From Haliclystus octoradiatus (taxonomy: Eukaryota; Cnidaria; Staurozoa; Stauromedusae; Haliclystidae), in NCBI GenBank assembly GCA_916610825.1, contig OU744451.1:1674001-1738000 (forward strand): DNA of 64,000 bases, given 5' to 3'. Of the stretch, positions 53,001 to 64,000 are shown one piece after another. Under the pieces are notes generated by a model. It was not told the origin of the DNA, made no database searches, and worked only from the letters and a program-made list of their open reading frames with translations. How positions within the stretch are numbered: position 1 is the first letter of the stretch; the number at the start of each line of letters is the position of its first letter. The translations under genes and the position numbers were made by a program.

Positions 53001-56000
53001 TGATTTTAGGAAAGATGTACTTTTGGCTACATCTTGGTAAGTAAACTTGAAATTATCTTGGTTACTGGTCGCCCTTGTGAAAACAAGTTGAACCGGTTCT
53101 TAAACTGTTCAGGAATTGTATGTGACTATTCATGAACTGTTTATGAACCTACAAAAAAAAAGAACTCATGGAATTTTTTCACAAGTGCCTGGTTAGCAAG
53201 TGGCTGCTTTCAATTAAGCTATAATTTATAGGTAAATCTTGCTATAACTTTTATTTATGTGCAGCTTAATTATGTACAGTGAAACCTGTATATAACGGCC
53301 AGGTACGAGAGGTAGATAAATTGACCACTATAGACAGGTGGCCTTTATATACAGGTTCGATTCAATAGAAAATACTATTTTAGACATTGCAAAAGTGACC
53401 ACTATAAACAGGTGGCCGCTGTATAGAGGTGACTGTTATAACAGGTTTAACTGTATTAAAATCTCTGGTTTGTAATATCAAATTCTTTTTTTTAATGATA
53501 TATTTCAATATTTTGTTTGTAGAATTTCCTCATTCGATCAACACTTTCTCAGGTAGGCTAAAATTACGGTCACATACATTAGATTGAGCATCATCCATTT
53601 GTGTAGAAATCTTGTTGTTGTGGGTTCGAGTAATACTCCTGCAAATAACAGTTCATGACCTGTTCGTTAGCTGTTCATTGAACAGTTCATGTACTGTTTA
53701 TGAACGCTTAATGACCTAATTTTCATGATCTGTTTATGAACTCAACAAATTTCACAATGGACCTGACTTACGATTATATTGGAATTCAATATTTCCCACA
53801 TGAAAAAATCCAAGAGTTCATGAACAGTTCATGAACATTTTTTGTAAACAGTTCATTAACCGATTCATGAACTGGTTTGTAATTGTGAAATTTCTCAAAA
53901 GTTGATGAACACTTCATGAACTTTTTATGAACATTTAAGGACTGTTCATGAAACTCCATTGACCAACACAAGAGGTTTGAGCAATTTCACATTCATGAAC
54001 TCATAAATTATAATAACAGTTTTTATTACCTAGTAAATATTTTACGAAATATGCTAGATCGTTTTACATTTTTCAATATTTCATTTTGTTTCAGTTGAAC
54101 CAAAATCATGTTCTCTTGGCAAAGCTACTTTCATTCTTACTAAAACGAAAGTTGGTGTTAAATGGGACAGAATAGGTGATCCTTTGGATGGTCATAACTC
54201 ATTATATCCAGATAAAGAGAGAGGTAATGTTGAAAAGGCCAAAGGCAGAAATTACACTATACTGACACCAAAACCGTGAAAAAGCGTGAAATTGTATGGT
54301 TTTTTGTGGTTTTTTCTTGGCATTGTTACATTTTAATATCTTGAATATGGATGTTGCTATGGTTTCAGACTTTTTATTGATCTAAAATACATCGTTTATA
54401 TTTTCAAGGTGTGTCCCTGTACTTCACGTTTACAACATTTACATAAACTCAAAATGACCTATCACAGTTTAGCATGTATAACCTTAGGCGATGGTTGGTA
54501 TATTTACTAATTTATTGAAATACTTGTGACGTCTTTGTGGAATGAAAAAGTGCTAATGATCATAGGATACCATCATCGTTTCCCATTTCTCATCCCGCAT
54601 GTCTCAAGTGGTCTTTTCTATTCTGTTTATAGAATAGGTGACACAATGTGGAATTTTACAAGGCCCAGATGTAGAGTAGATAAATAATGGACCTTGTGGA
54701 ACTAGGCTAATATTTTATTACCAACCATTTTGATGGTACACACACTTACGGGTTGTCACTTGAAACATTGGTATTACTCCTTCTGTTTCAAAATGAGGGT
54801 GGTAGCATTTATCAAGCTATTACGTTTGATTTTGACTAAAATTTAATTTCTTTTCTTTAGATATTTCTTTTCATCAATGCTGTCTCACAAGCATCAAATC
54901 TATCAATTACAACACAAACCTTTACACTGTTACGTTACCTATAAATGTTCATTTTCATGTACCAATTGGTAGGCATTGCGTTTTCAAATTACTTGTTGAT
55001 GGTAAGTTACTGTGGAGCCTGTATATAACAGCAAGCCATGAAGGGTAGATACATTGACCACTATGTGAAGGTGGCCTTTATATAGAGGGCTGATTTAACA
55101 GAAAATACTATTTTAGACATTGCTAGAGTGACCACTATGTACAGGTGGTCTTTTTATGAAGGGTTGATTCAATAGAAAATACCAATCTGGACATTGCAAG
55201 AGTGATCACTATAGACAGATGGTCGCTGTATAGAGGTGACCATTACAGCATGTTTGTTTGCATCATTCATCATTTATTTAATTAAAAACCCGATAAGCGC
55301 CAAGCTTGTTTTCACAGCACTATACGTAATAAATAAAATATATTAACAGGTTATAATAGAAAAAAGGAATTTGAATAAACCAGCGTGTTTGAATAAATGT
55401 GAATGGCTTGTATCAATGTAGATATCGTTGTGGGAATATAGTAATCGTGTTCTGGTTGAGCAAGATTCATGAACTACTTATGAACCACACAAACTGTTTA
55501 TGAACATTTTATGAACTTGATAAACCTGCATTTGATTTGTTTGTGAACAGTGAACACCTTATAAACAGTTAATTAACTGTTGATGAACGCTAAAAGACCT
55601 TCTTTCATGAGTTGCTTTCACTAATGTTTGCAAAACAAAAAACCAAAGCATGTCCTGTCAGTACAAACACTTGAAAAATAACCTATAGAGAAAATATTGC
55701 GAATGCAAATGATTGCAATAATGCATTTGAAGTAGCTTATATATTTAGATAAGCATTTCATGATAATCTGAAACCGTAAAATATTTATTTTCTCTGTATT
55801 TATTTCCTCAGAAATGGAATTAACAAGAAATTACACTGCTATCCCTTCTGCACTTAATAAAAGTATATCGAAATCGAATGAAATAACAATTGATTTTATG
55901 ATAAAGATTTATCAAGATGGAGCTGTCACATCGTCATTACAAAAATTACACGAAGGTATATAAGCATCACGTAGCATCACATAGAAGAAGTTATATGTAG

Positions 56001-59000
56001 GCCATTTGAAGTTATTCTGATGAAATATACACCCGATATTCGTAATATGAAGTGGTAGATATAAATAAGTAAATAATAAATAGATGATAGAATATTTATA
56101 ATGATAGTAATGTCAAGATAATGTTTCTTTTCGTTATTAGATTTCTCGTTTATCCATAAACCGGGTATGCTTGAGGTTTTTACATTGGATAGCTAGTTAA
56201 TTGAATATTTGTGAACATTATGTGAATTGTTTACGAACTTTTTATGAGTACTTGTGTACATCCATGAACAGTTCATCATGAATGGTTTATCAAAAGTTCA
56301 TGAACATTGAATGGCCTGTTTTCTATGAAATTTACCTATTTAAAAATTGAATTATTTAACATTCGTGAACTGGTAAAAAACCACCTGTCTATAACATTTG
56401 GTCAATATTAATTGTCAGTTCTAATGGCTTCACAAAGCTGTTGCGTAAAATTATTTATTATTATCTTATGTTCAGGTGATTTCATTGCTATGAGCGATCC
56501 AATTGGTGATTTTGATTCTTCAAATCTACGGAAGTATGAAAACATCTTTCTAATAGCTGCTGGCACTGGTAAGTAAAATTAACATATATCACACATCTGT
56601 GGAATTGTGCAGAGAAAGCTTGGAAATACAGTGTTACGTGCTTACGTGCAATTCGGATAAGTGAAATTCCCGCTTATCTGCAACCTTGCTTTGAAACCTG
56701 TTAAAAAATTGGTAAGCAATTGGCAAGTCCTTGGTAAGCAATTTCGGATAACTGCAAACTCGGATGCATGCAATTGAAACCGTTGGCAATTTTGACTTGC
56801 ACTTAAGTAGGTTACACTGTGCAATGATTTGGTCATATTTGGTCTGAAACCATGGATACTATGGAATACCACAAAATTAACTTTTATATTCTATTATATA
56901 TTGTTTTCATCAGGGCCGGATCTACTTTTTGAGGCCTAAAGCAACAATCTAAAAAGGCCTAAAAAATGTTCTCACTTCTCTTCATCAACCCATCCCTAAA
57001 TAGACAGCATATATGAGTTGCAATGGCAACACAATTCCCTTTTTCGTGTTCCCATGGAAACGCGATATTTTTCAGTTTAAGGCATTGGACTTGACATACA
57101 TGTGTATAATAAAGACTGGCCTGTAATCCTAAACCATAAATAATTTCATTCATCTCAATATTGTCTTGATAAAAAGAGTCTGAAACTGGAATTTTGAGCA
57201 ATCATGTTTTGAGTAAAATCCAAGCCCCAAATTCCATTTTGTCACCTGTTCGAATTGCAAAACAGGAAATGATAATGGTGTGAACAATGTTGTATGATTG
57301 ACACTAATTGTTCTTGCTTGAATGAATGGCGTAATTGCTCTCAAAATAGATCAAATGTACAGAAAACGGTGTCAACAACACTCATCAATCTCGCGTTTAC
57401 AAAAAGCGATAGCGTCTATGCAAAAACTTTTCTCTGTTTGGTAAAGATATAGTATAAATTATGCTTCCAATTTCCCATAACTTTGTTGAATCAAACAATA
57501 AATCTATTGCAAAGTTTTTTTTGGTAAACAGAAAAGGGCCTATTTTTGATTGGGCCTAAAGTTGGTGCTTGTTGTGCTATCGCCTAAATCCGGCCCTGGT
57601 TTTCATGATATTTTGATGGCTTTTGGTCAAACGCACTGATTAGGATTTTATTGTAAATTTTGTTATATATTTTGTATAAAGTCTGCTCCAACAAAGTAGT
57701 TGTCATTTAGCTCCAGAAAGTTCAAGAACAGTTCATGAAAAAACACATCATATTAAATTGATTAATTTTTTTGAACTTTTCATAGTTTTGTTAATGAACA
57801 GCATTAATACTGTAAACTGTTCATGAAATTGTGTGAAGTTCATGAACTGCGCATGAGCACTTGAAATTGATTTATCTGTTTTGTTTAAGGTATTACACCG
57901 ATGTTAGGTATAATCAAGAATTACCTCAAAGATCCTGAAAATCAAACGTAGGTACCATTAAAATGATAGATTTATTTGATAAAATTATATTTTTACTATT
58001 GGTGAAGAGTAAACCGATAATCATCCATCTTTATTCTATAAACAACATCATCATCGTCATCATGATTTATTTATTCTGATAAGTTGTAAACTTTTTTGAT
58101 AGGGCTGTATGCCATGCTAGCAATGTCTTACCCGCGTTGTTGGATTATAATTTTGGCTGAATTAAAATACCTTTGACATTGTCTGGTTTTCAAGACAAAC
58201 GAATAATTGATGGGGAAAATTTTCTAACTGAAATTGGAGCACCCACAACGACGCAGCTCCAAAAAGTCCGAAAAGCAAAACAAAATCAGTGCATGAAATG
58301 AAATTTTCTTTCAATATTTAAACAAATAAAAAATTTGAAAAAGGCAGTGTTATGTAACATTATTTGAAATTATCTATCAGAAAGTATGCTATGTGATATG
58401 CTTTTGTTAAGGCTGAGAAAATCTAGAAAAATCGCCGCAAACATACATTTACAAAGAAATTTGTATTTATTGCTAATTTAGGTCAAGAGTTGAACAGGTT
58501 AATTGAGATGAGGATTTTAAAATGTATTCAAATTTTGAATTTTAAACTGTTTAGAGTGAATCACATTGTTTATGATCATATGAGATGGCCTTCCCCGACT
58601 GCATAACACACTTTATAGATACACTTTGAGTGTAAAATCCAACCTTGTTTTTAAAGTGCACTTGACTTTTCGCCATTCTTTCTCATTTAACATAATAGCT
58701 CTATCTGAATATGTGTTGATTTGCAATTTAAACCAACCCAACAGTTTCACTATTTGATCTAACAACAATGTCCTATTTGATTCATAATCATTGTTTTTCA
58801 GAAACATCAACTTACTGTTTGCAAATCGTGAAAAGAAAGATATCTTGATTAAAGAAGAACTAGATTTGTTAGCAACCGAATCTAATAATAAGTGAGTATG
58901 CTGTTCTTGTTTGTTTCTTTGTAACAAATCGTTTCATTCTAACCCCTGCGAAACTTCATGAACAGTTCATCAACTATTCATGAACTAGTTCATGAAGCAC

Positions 59001-61362
59001 CATAAATGATGTTGACTTCATTTTCATGAAAAATTTGTTAAAACTTCATGATCAACAAATTCTAAGCTGTTCTTAAACTGTTCTCAGATGTCACGTTTAG
59101 TAAATTAATTAGCAGGGATAAGATTAGTAATGATTGATCATTATATCAAGGTGACTCAACCCAATCCTTTTGCATGCAACAACTGAAGCATCAAAGTCAT
59201 TCCTTGTATCAGAGTATTGTGTATCTTCAAAGTTTTGCAAGTTTAATAACTATGAAATATACACAAAATCAACGCTTTAGAAAATGTTTTGTGAATTTTC
59301 AAACAGTTCATGCACTGTTCATGTCCCTGCGAGAAAATTTATTGAGTTCATGAACAATTCATGAATTAGTTCATGAACGTTAAGTGACCCAATTGTTATG
59401 GACCTTTTCATGAACTGTTAGTGAATACCATAGAAGCAGTTCATGAACAATTCATGAATTAGTTCATGAACGTTAAGTGACCCAATTGTTATGGACCTTT
59501 TCATGAACTGTCAGTGAATACCATATATAGAAGCAGTTCATCAACAATTCATGAATTAGTTCATAAACGCCAAATGACCTAATTTTTATGGACTTTTTCA
59601 TGAACTGTTTTTCACAGGAGTGAACATTGAATAAATAATGTCTGTTTGTCTGTTTTTTTTGTCTGTTTATAATTTTACCAACGATACATGTGTGTAAACA
59701 TTATTACTGGTTCAGGCATGAATGCATCTTTGACATTTAAAAAAAATAAAATAAGCCATTGTTTGATTGTAAGATATTTTCAAAGCGTTTTTGTCATTTT
59801 GCAGTATTAACTTGTTAATATTACGAACTTCTTAATATCATAATTTTTCAAAAAAGCAAATTTCAGACTATTTCCACTCGTTTGAACTCTACTTTTGCTA
59901 TTGAAATTTATTAAAATAATCTAGATATCTTTAATTTCAGACTTTTTTGGAGCTTGAACGCTCATGTCATGTGGTTGCTGTCTGCCTTATATGTGATTCC
60001 ATTGCTTAACTTTTTGATGTTATAATATAATTTTATACTATCCATGCAGGTTGCATATTACCTACATACTTAGTAAACCATCAACCAACTGGGGAGGCTT
60101 AACTGGTCGCATTTCAAAACCAATTTTAGAAGATTTCTTAAATGTCAATCAAGATGACAAGGATGGCGATATTTATGTTTTTATTTGCGGGTCGAATGAA
60201 TTTGGAGAACTCATGGAAAGGTAACCTGCAATGTTTTGTTATTATCAACTCGTTATACAAATATTAAACATTTTCTGCGCAATATACGGGTTATATAAAC
60301 ATAAGTGTTGCGTCTGCTGAGGTATGAGGAAGGCTTAAGAATATCATGATTTGAAGAAATGTTCTTGTTTACCCTGATTAATGTTCGTCAACAATCGAAT
60401 CATGACAATCAAATCCATTTTCAGTCGAATCACACAGAGTGTTTGTGTGACGTTGTATTGATAGCGTTTCGATATTAGGGATTAATGAATGTTTCACTCG
60501 TTCTATTTTATAATTATATTTATGAATCTGAATGTCCAAGTCCTTATTTTCCTCCTCTCTAAATTAATACAACATGTCCAACAGTGCGATTACAAGCAAT
60601 TGTATATCTAAATTCCCACAAACAAGCTACCCAATTGCCATTTCTTACATCCTTGGATGTTAAATGCTGTCTCTCTGCTGCTTCTATCGATCAGTTTACG
60701 TAGCTGATACAAGAAACACAATACTTGTATTATTCTGTCGTAACCCTAAATTATGCTACATTAGGAAGGATTAAATCAGATAGCAGAGCAACCGGACTTC
60801 AGATCTGATCAGGATCATAAAGTCTGATCGGCTGTGGTTCGAATTTCCTGCAACGTCAACTCTTCCTTGACTTTATCTAAACATCAAATGAGTATAATTG
60901 TCTAATGATGGAATGGTCCAAAAGGAGTTTCATAATGTGTAGCTGCGTCGTTTCGCTGCTTATTGACAATCGATACCTATCTGCTTTTCAAGTTTTTAAT
61001 CTGTTGAAATTGATCTGCAGTGTTGAAATTTATAATCTTTGTCTTGAGCAAAAAGATTCACTCCTCTAGAAATAGAAGATTGTTCTGGGTGCCTTCGATA
61101 GGGAAATTCCGTCTCAATTACTCTTGTGAAAAACAATTTAGGAGTTCATGAACGTTAAATGGCCCCAAATTTCATGAACTGTTCATGAACTGTCTGCAAG
61201 TGTTCATGAAAATTTGGGCCATTTAGCGTTCATGAATTGTTCATGAGCTCCTGAACTGTTTTTCACAGGGGTACCACCTTTCAATATACTGTCCTATTAC
61301 ATTTCAGATGTGTTCAAGAAATTGGAGTAACAGATAATAGAATACACTGCTTCAAGGGTTGA
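44306..61362 (+). CDS. CYB5R4: Cytochrome b5 reductase 4 (Ncb5or): b5 / CS / FAD-NAD(H) reductase fusion
   Basis: Sixteen exons join in phase to 529 aa: 44306-44531, 48613-48713, 49698-49803, 50308-50358, 50697-50736, 51881-51938, 52940-53036, 53523-53552, 54095-54223, 54861-55001, 55812-55955, 56476-56568, 57890-57947, 58802-58891, 60050-60220, 61308-61362. The ATG at 44306 aligns with the vertebrate start (LKPGRSLMDWIRL follows). Cytochrome b5 domain about 52-130 with HPGG and heme-ligand histidines at 88 and 111. CS domain about 175-265 (RYDWYQTDDKVTL). Ferredoxin-reductase-like domain 280-529 with FAD motif RNYT at 332-335, GTGITP at 404-409 and CGS at 501-503. Length fits vertebrate CYB5R4 (about 520). 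Known role: ER-associated NAD(P)H oxidoreductase linked to fatty-acid desaturation and redox balance. All key residues present. Exon 8 is only 30 nt. Confidence 0.95.
44835..45064 (+). pseudogene. Non-LTR retrotransposon RT C-terminal fragment
   Basis: Translation shows the usual end of LINE ORF2 proteins: LLGHSMMLQ.. then HSFALRVIPWWNCLPDSIV and a short helix. It lies in CYB5R4 intron 1; nothing upstream of it remains. Confidence 0.7.
47480..48050 (-). pseudogene. LINE 3' fragment with RT C-terminus
   Basis: The minus strand encodes RLGWLSVRDRITSHQLMLTHKL, then FHYAGAHKWNDLPSTMKEAS and SFKSLLEKHLK, the standard C-terminal pattern of CR1/L2-like reverse transcriptases, ending in a stop at 47644. 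The 3' tail matches 6955-7300. Further degraded copies at 55260-55450 and 58040-58130. Confidence 0.8.
48809..49003 (-). mobile_element. 195-bp MITE with TTAA target duplication (piggyBac-like), copy 2
   Basis: Flanked by TTAA at 48805-48808 and 49004-49007. Ends AGGAGAAAAATTGACTGGC and GCCGGTCAATTTTGCCCC. Reverse orientation relative to 29931-30128. Confidence 0.8.
49930..50062. repeat. (AAT)n-(AAC)n-(AAT)n microsatellite
   Basis: Compound trinucleotide array in CYB5R4 intron 3: AAT units, then a long AAC run, then AAT again. Confidence 0.95.
50785..50872 (+). mobile_element. pogo/Tigger-like MITE, partial
   Basis: GCGACCACTGTAAATAGGTGG then GGGTTAATTCAATAGAATTT; central part of the family only. 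Confidence 0.6.
50884..51060. repeat. (AATG)n microsatellite
   Basis: Tetranucleotide AATG/TGAA array in CYB5R4 intron 5; same repeat as the (TTCA)n block of SLC28, on the other strand. Confidence 0.95.
52112..52280 (+). mobile_element. pogo/Tigger-like MITE
   Basis: Starts near TGAAATCTGTATATAGCAGC and continues GAGGTAGACAAATTGACC ... GGTGGCTGCTGTATAGACAG. In CYB5R4 intron 6. Confidence 0.7.
52783..52908 (-). mobile_element. pogo/Tigger-like MITE, reverse
   Basis: CTATAGTGGCCACTCTAACA, TATTTTCTATTGAATCAAAC and CTGTATATAAAGGTCACCTG: reverse complement of the family consensus. Confidence 0.7.
53277..53453 (+). mobile_element. pogo/Tigger-like MITE, complete (177 bp)
   Basis: Flanked by TA on both sides (53275-53276; 53454-53455). 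Ends CAGTGAAACCTGTATATAAC and GTTATAACAGGTTTAACTG are inverted. CAGT..AACC..ATAACGG ends with a TA duplication are typical of pogo/Tigger elements of the Tc1/mariner superfamily. No transposase inside. Confidence 0.85.
53645..54005. repeat. GTTCATGAAC repeat block
   Basis: Two adjoining groups of decamers with GGTTCATGAA/GTGAAATTTCTCAAAAG arms like those at 2905-3346; fills most of CYB5R4 intron 8. Confidence 0.65.
55007..55252 (+). mobile_element. pogo/Tigger-like MITE with duplicated centre
   Basis: Begins only 5 nt after the CYB5R4 exon 10 donor. The block from GACCACTATG to GACATTGCAAGAGTGA is present twice, making this copy about 70 bp longer than the complete 177-bp one. Confidence 0.75.
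58945..59118. mobile_element. GTTCATGAAC element
   Basis: Starts ACCCCTGCGAAACTTCATGA and ends TTAGCAGGGATAAG, so both CCTGC-type ends are present but eroded. In CYB5R4 intron 14. Confidence 0.55.
59290..59622. repeat. GTTCATGAAC array with three ~92-97-bp tandem units
   Basis: Units start near 59346, 59438 and 59535, each AGTTCATGAACAATTCATGA, then GTGACCCAATTGTTATGGAC and a GTGAATACCATA linker. Ends ACTGTTTTTCACAGGAG. Confidence 0.7.
60764..61105 (+). mobile_element. tRNA-derived SINE, copy 2
   Basis: Collinear with 4993-5335 through CTTGACTTTATCTAAACATC and TGTTGAAATTGATCTGCAGTG. Box B GGTTCGAATTT is kept; box A is damaged. In CYB5R4 intron 15. Confidence 0.75.
61125..61272. mobile_element. 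GTTCATGAAC element adjoining the SINE
   Basis: Left end CTCTTGTGAAAAACAATTTA, right end TGAACTGTTTTTCACAGGGG, interior like 4555-4727 (TTAAATGGCCCCAAATTTCA). Ends 36 bp before the last CYB5R4 exon. Confidence 0.65.
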
Positions 61363-62790
61363 ATGGCACGACAACCCAAATAAATTATAACACATCATAT
61401 ATTTTCTATCTTCATATCTTTCAAGTCAAACATCAAATACTACCTTATCATTTATCTACAAGGCAGTATTTTAATGCTATGGTCAGACAGAGAAAGATGA
61501 AGTTACGAATCAAACACATGAATAAATTATTTGTGGAGGATCTAAAGATACATCGACAGTCAAATGGTATTTATCTGCCATGGACGGATAGATAGATACA
61601 TATGGAATAAATATGAAATATAATAAAATGAGAAATACTCTCGTCAAAGTATAATGAGTTGTAATTAACAAGTTGTACAGTTTTATTGTAACCATGGAGA
61701 CAACCATGTGGGTAAAACTGCATATGTTTTCCAGTAGTAAATTTTTTTATCGTCTTGAAGAAAACTGAAGTTATTAAATTCTGAGCTAGGTTATTTATAA
61801 TTCCTCAGCTTTGATTATTAATGATTATGGTTGAGATATACATGGTATGGCCGACGGTATGAAATACTTTTTATAGACCGTGATGCTTATGCTTGTGGCG
61901 AAGCATCAATGGATTGTATGACCTAATACCTTTGTAAACTAACCCCGCAAAAAATATACTGAGTTCATGAGCTGTTAGTGAAAGTTCATGAACAATAAAT
62001 GACCTGTTTTTCATTAAATCTTTATTAATGATGGATCATTCATGCTCAATGATGCTTCTCATATGACTTAGACTTATCTTCCTATATAGTTAATGGCACA
62101 CTTCCTAATTATATTAAAGTACAGGCATACAAACCTTCAAAATAGCCAATAAGAGAAATATTTGAATAAGTATATTTAGTTATGTAAGAAGAACGAAGAT
62201 GGATAGTTCTTGCTTCTCCTTATACAATCTTGTTACGGTTTTCTCATACTTTTGTGTGTTTTCCCATACTGAATTCATTGTATTTTTGGAAAATGACATG
62301 AATTGGAAAATGTTTTCAATTTATTTTTGGAAAGACTCTCTCAATATTATTAATCAAAATAATTTTTCTCAATTTTATTTCATAAATAATTCAAAGAAGT
62401 ATTACAATCTCTTGACATTTTAAGAAGAAATTTACTGTATTCATGAAATATGTATCAACGTCAAGCACTGTTTATGAACTGTCCATTCTAAATAACATTG
62501 CTTTGAAGATTAAACAACATAAAATTCACAACACATTTAAATCTTTTCAAAAACTTTCATTTTGAAAAACACAATCATCTTCTGATTATTTTTTTTTATG
62601 TCTTGGAATTTAGTTTGAAAATTAAATACTACATTTTGATATAAAGAACAAGAGTTTTATTTATTTTATAATAAAAACTCTTGCTACTGTATTTAATTAA
62701 AAAACTTGGTTTATTTATTATCAATTTTGAAATTTGTAAATATTATGATGAGACTAAATTATTTATCTTTTATCATCTAAGAATTTCAAG
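61363..62790. other. Intergenic, convergent CYB5R4 and USP ends
   Basis: No gene seen. 62165-62330 is a reverse-oriented copy of the unnamed dispersed repeat of 3895-4100. A short GTTCATGAAC remnant lies at 61960-62000. Confidence 0.5.
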
Positions 62791-63648
62791 TTAATTGTAG
62801 ACACGTCTATAGAATAACATATAAGCTTGTTTTCGTAATACCCCAGCTTCTGTAATTTCTGATACGTGACTGTCACTAATGCAATACCATTTTGATGTTG
62901 CCATATTGCGTATATATGCAACATAATGTCCGCCGTTCAATGATCCAGAATGTTCTACAATACCATAAAGAGTATACTTTGCATCAGGCAATGTACCGTC
63001 CTAATAAAAATAAAATAAAATCAATGTTTATAATCTCTGGTTCTTAATTTTTTTATCTGGTTCATAGAATAGCACGTTAAAGTTCCTGATTCAAGAATTT
63101 CTGAGAACAATATTGGATTATTGGAAACCTGTATATAACAGCCAGCTACGAGAGGTAGATAAATTGACCATTATAGACAAGTGGTCTTTATATACAGGTT
63201 TGATTCAATAGAAAATACTATTTCAGACATTGCAAGAGTGACCACTTTAGACAGGTGGTCGCTGTATAGAGGCGGCCGTTATAACAGGTTTGACTGTACT
63301 CAATTCACACTTCTTCACGTACTGTCCAAGAATCACAGCCTTTTCTATAAGTATCGATGTTTTAAATTTTATTTGATAGTTCTAATTTACAAGTAGAAGA
63401 TTTATAAATGACATTCAGTTTTTAAGAGAAACAAGAATAAATACTAAATAAATTACATACCTTTGTTGGTGTACAATATCTTGATATATCCAACGTCAGT
63501 TTAAAATCAACATATTTATTAAGTTTACGAAAACATCGACCAGTCTGTGCGAAACGTTTCAAATGTAGCACCAGCGTATTTGGTGGCGATGATATTGAGA
63601 ACTGTTTGGTTGCATCACGTAAAACAGGTTTCTTTTTCTTTGTCGATT
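62791..63648 (-). CDS. USP16/USP45-like ubiquitin-specific protease, last two exons
   Basis: Exons 63461-63648 and 62791-63000 on the minus strand join in phase and end with TAA at 62791, encoding about 131 C-terminal residues. Seen: a Lys-rich lead (STKKKKPVLRDATKQ), the USP segment PNTLVLHLKRFAQTGRCFRK, the His-box EHSGSLNGGHYVAYI containing the catalytic His, and WYCISDSHVSEIT.. QAYMLFYRRV. LHLKRF, GHY and SDS..V mark the USP fold; the RKLNKYVDF stretch is closest to USP16/USP45. Known role: ubiquitin removal by cysteine protease chemistry (USP16 on histone H2A, USP45 in DNA repair). The Cys-box and zinc-finger exons are beyond the window edge. Gene order is convergent with CYB5R4. Confidence 0.9.
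63124..63296 (+). mobile_element. pogo/Tigger-like MITE in the USP intron
   Basis: GAAACCTGTATATAACAGCC to GTTATAACAGGTTTGACTG; nearly full length with the left tip worn. Confidence 0.8.
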
Positions 63649-63823
63649 CTGAAATAGGATAGAATTAATAGTTGACAACTGCGAACAAATATATCGCCTT
63701 TATGAACTTTATGAACATCCATGTATTGTTCATGAACACCTTATAGCAGTGCATGGACGGTTCATGAAGCGTTTGTGAGCTGCTTTTCACATTGGGAATG
63801 AATGATTAGTTAGTAAAAATAGC

Positions 63824-64000
63824 GAAGGTCAACTCTGCCTTGACTTTATCCAAATATCACATGGGTAATAAATTGTGATTGCAGACATGTTGTGCTAGAG
63901 TGAATTAATAATATAGAAATACAACATCCTTTCCGCTTTGATAATCAATTAGGCCTATCTGCATAAAATTTGTTGAAACTGATCCGCAGTCATTTCTTGA
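63824..64000 (+). mobile_element. SINE, partial copy 3 at window edge
   Basis: Lacks the tRNA-like head. Begins AGGTCAACTCTGCCTTGACT and follows copies 1 and 2 to AACTGATCCGCAGT before the window ends. Confidence 0.6.

Overview
The window is AT-rich animal nuclear DNA: genes are split by GT..AG introns, intergenic space is short, and repeats are dense. Four conserved animal genes can be read. On the + strand: the 3' part of a PEX1 peroxisome-biogenesis ATPase (527-6514), a complete SLC28-type concentrative nucleoside transporter (9159-38344), and a complete CYB5R4-type cytochrome b5/b5-reductase fusion (44306-61362). On the - strand: a two-exon Rab39/Rab42-like GTPase (40191-42997) and the last two exons of a USP16/USP45-like deubiquitinase (62791-63648). 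All coding joins were checked for splice sites and reading phase by hand. The gene set does not fix the species. An invertebrate, possibly a marine deuterostome, fits the compact introns and the transposon mix, but this is inference only. The genes serve unrelated jobs (peroxisome import, nucleoside uptake, vesicle traffic, electron transfer, deubiquitination) and do not form a pathway.

Layout. 1-6.5 kb: PEX1 exons with introns full of short palindromic GTTCATGAAC repeats, a TIR element and a tRNA-derived SINE. 6.5-9.1 kb: fragments of a LINE and of a Ty3-type pol, then a TATA box ahead of SLC28. 9.1-38.3 kb: SLC28, whose 17.8-kb second intron holds a stack of insertions and whose third intron holds a 108-bp satellite array. 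38.3-44.3 kb: intergenic DNA and the Rab gene, head to head with CYB5R4. 44.3-61.4 kb: CYB5R4 in 16 exons, with many small repeats. 61.4-64 kb: the convergent USP gene end.

The standout region is 12.65-29.33 kb. It is a nested set: a short TIR element (MITE) interrupted by a transposon with long inverted repeats, itself interrupted by a very young retroelement array. The array (14162-27843) encodes a 480-aa basic protein and a 720-aa Penelope-type reverse transcriptase that stops where the usual GIY-YIG endonuclease would begin. It contains three near-identical 1.87-kb repeats (pseudo-LTRs), each with a sequence matching a type I hammerhead ribozyme core. It is bracketed by an identical 894-bp direct repeat of the host sequence, which looks like an extraordinarily long target-site duplication. 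This is the best candidate for something not yet described.
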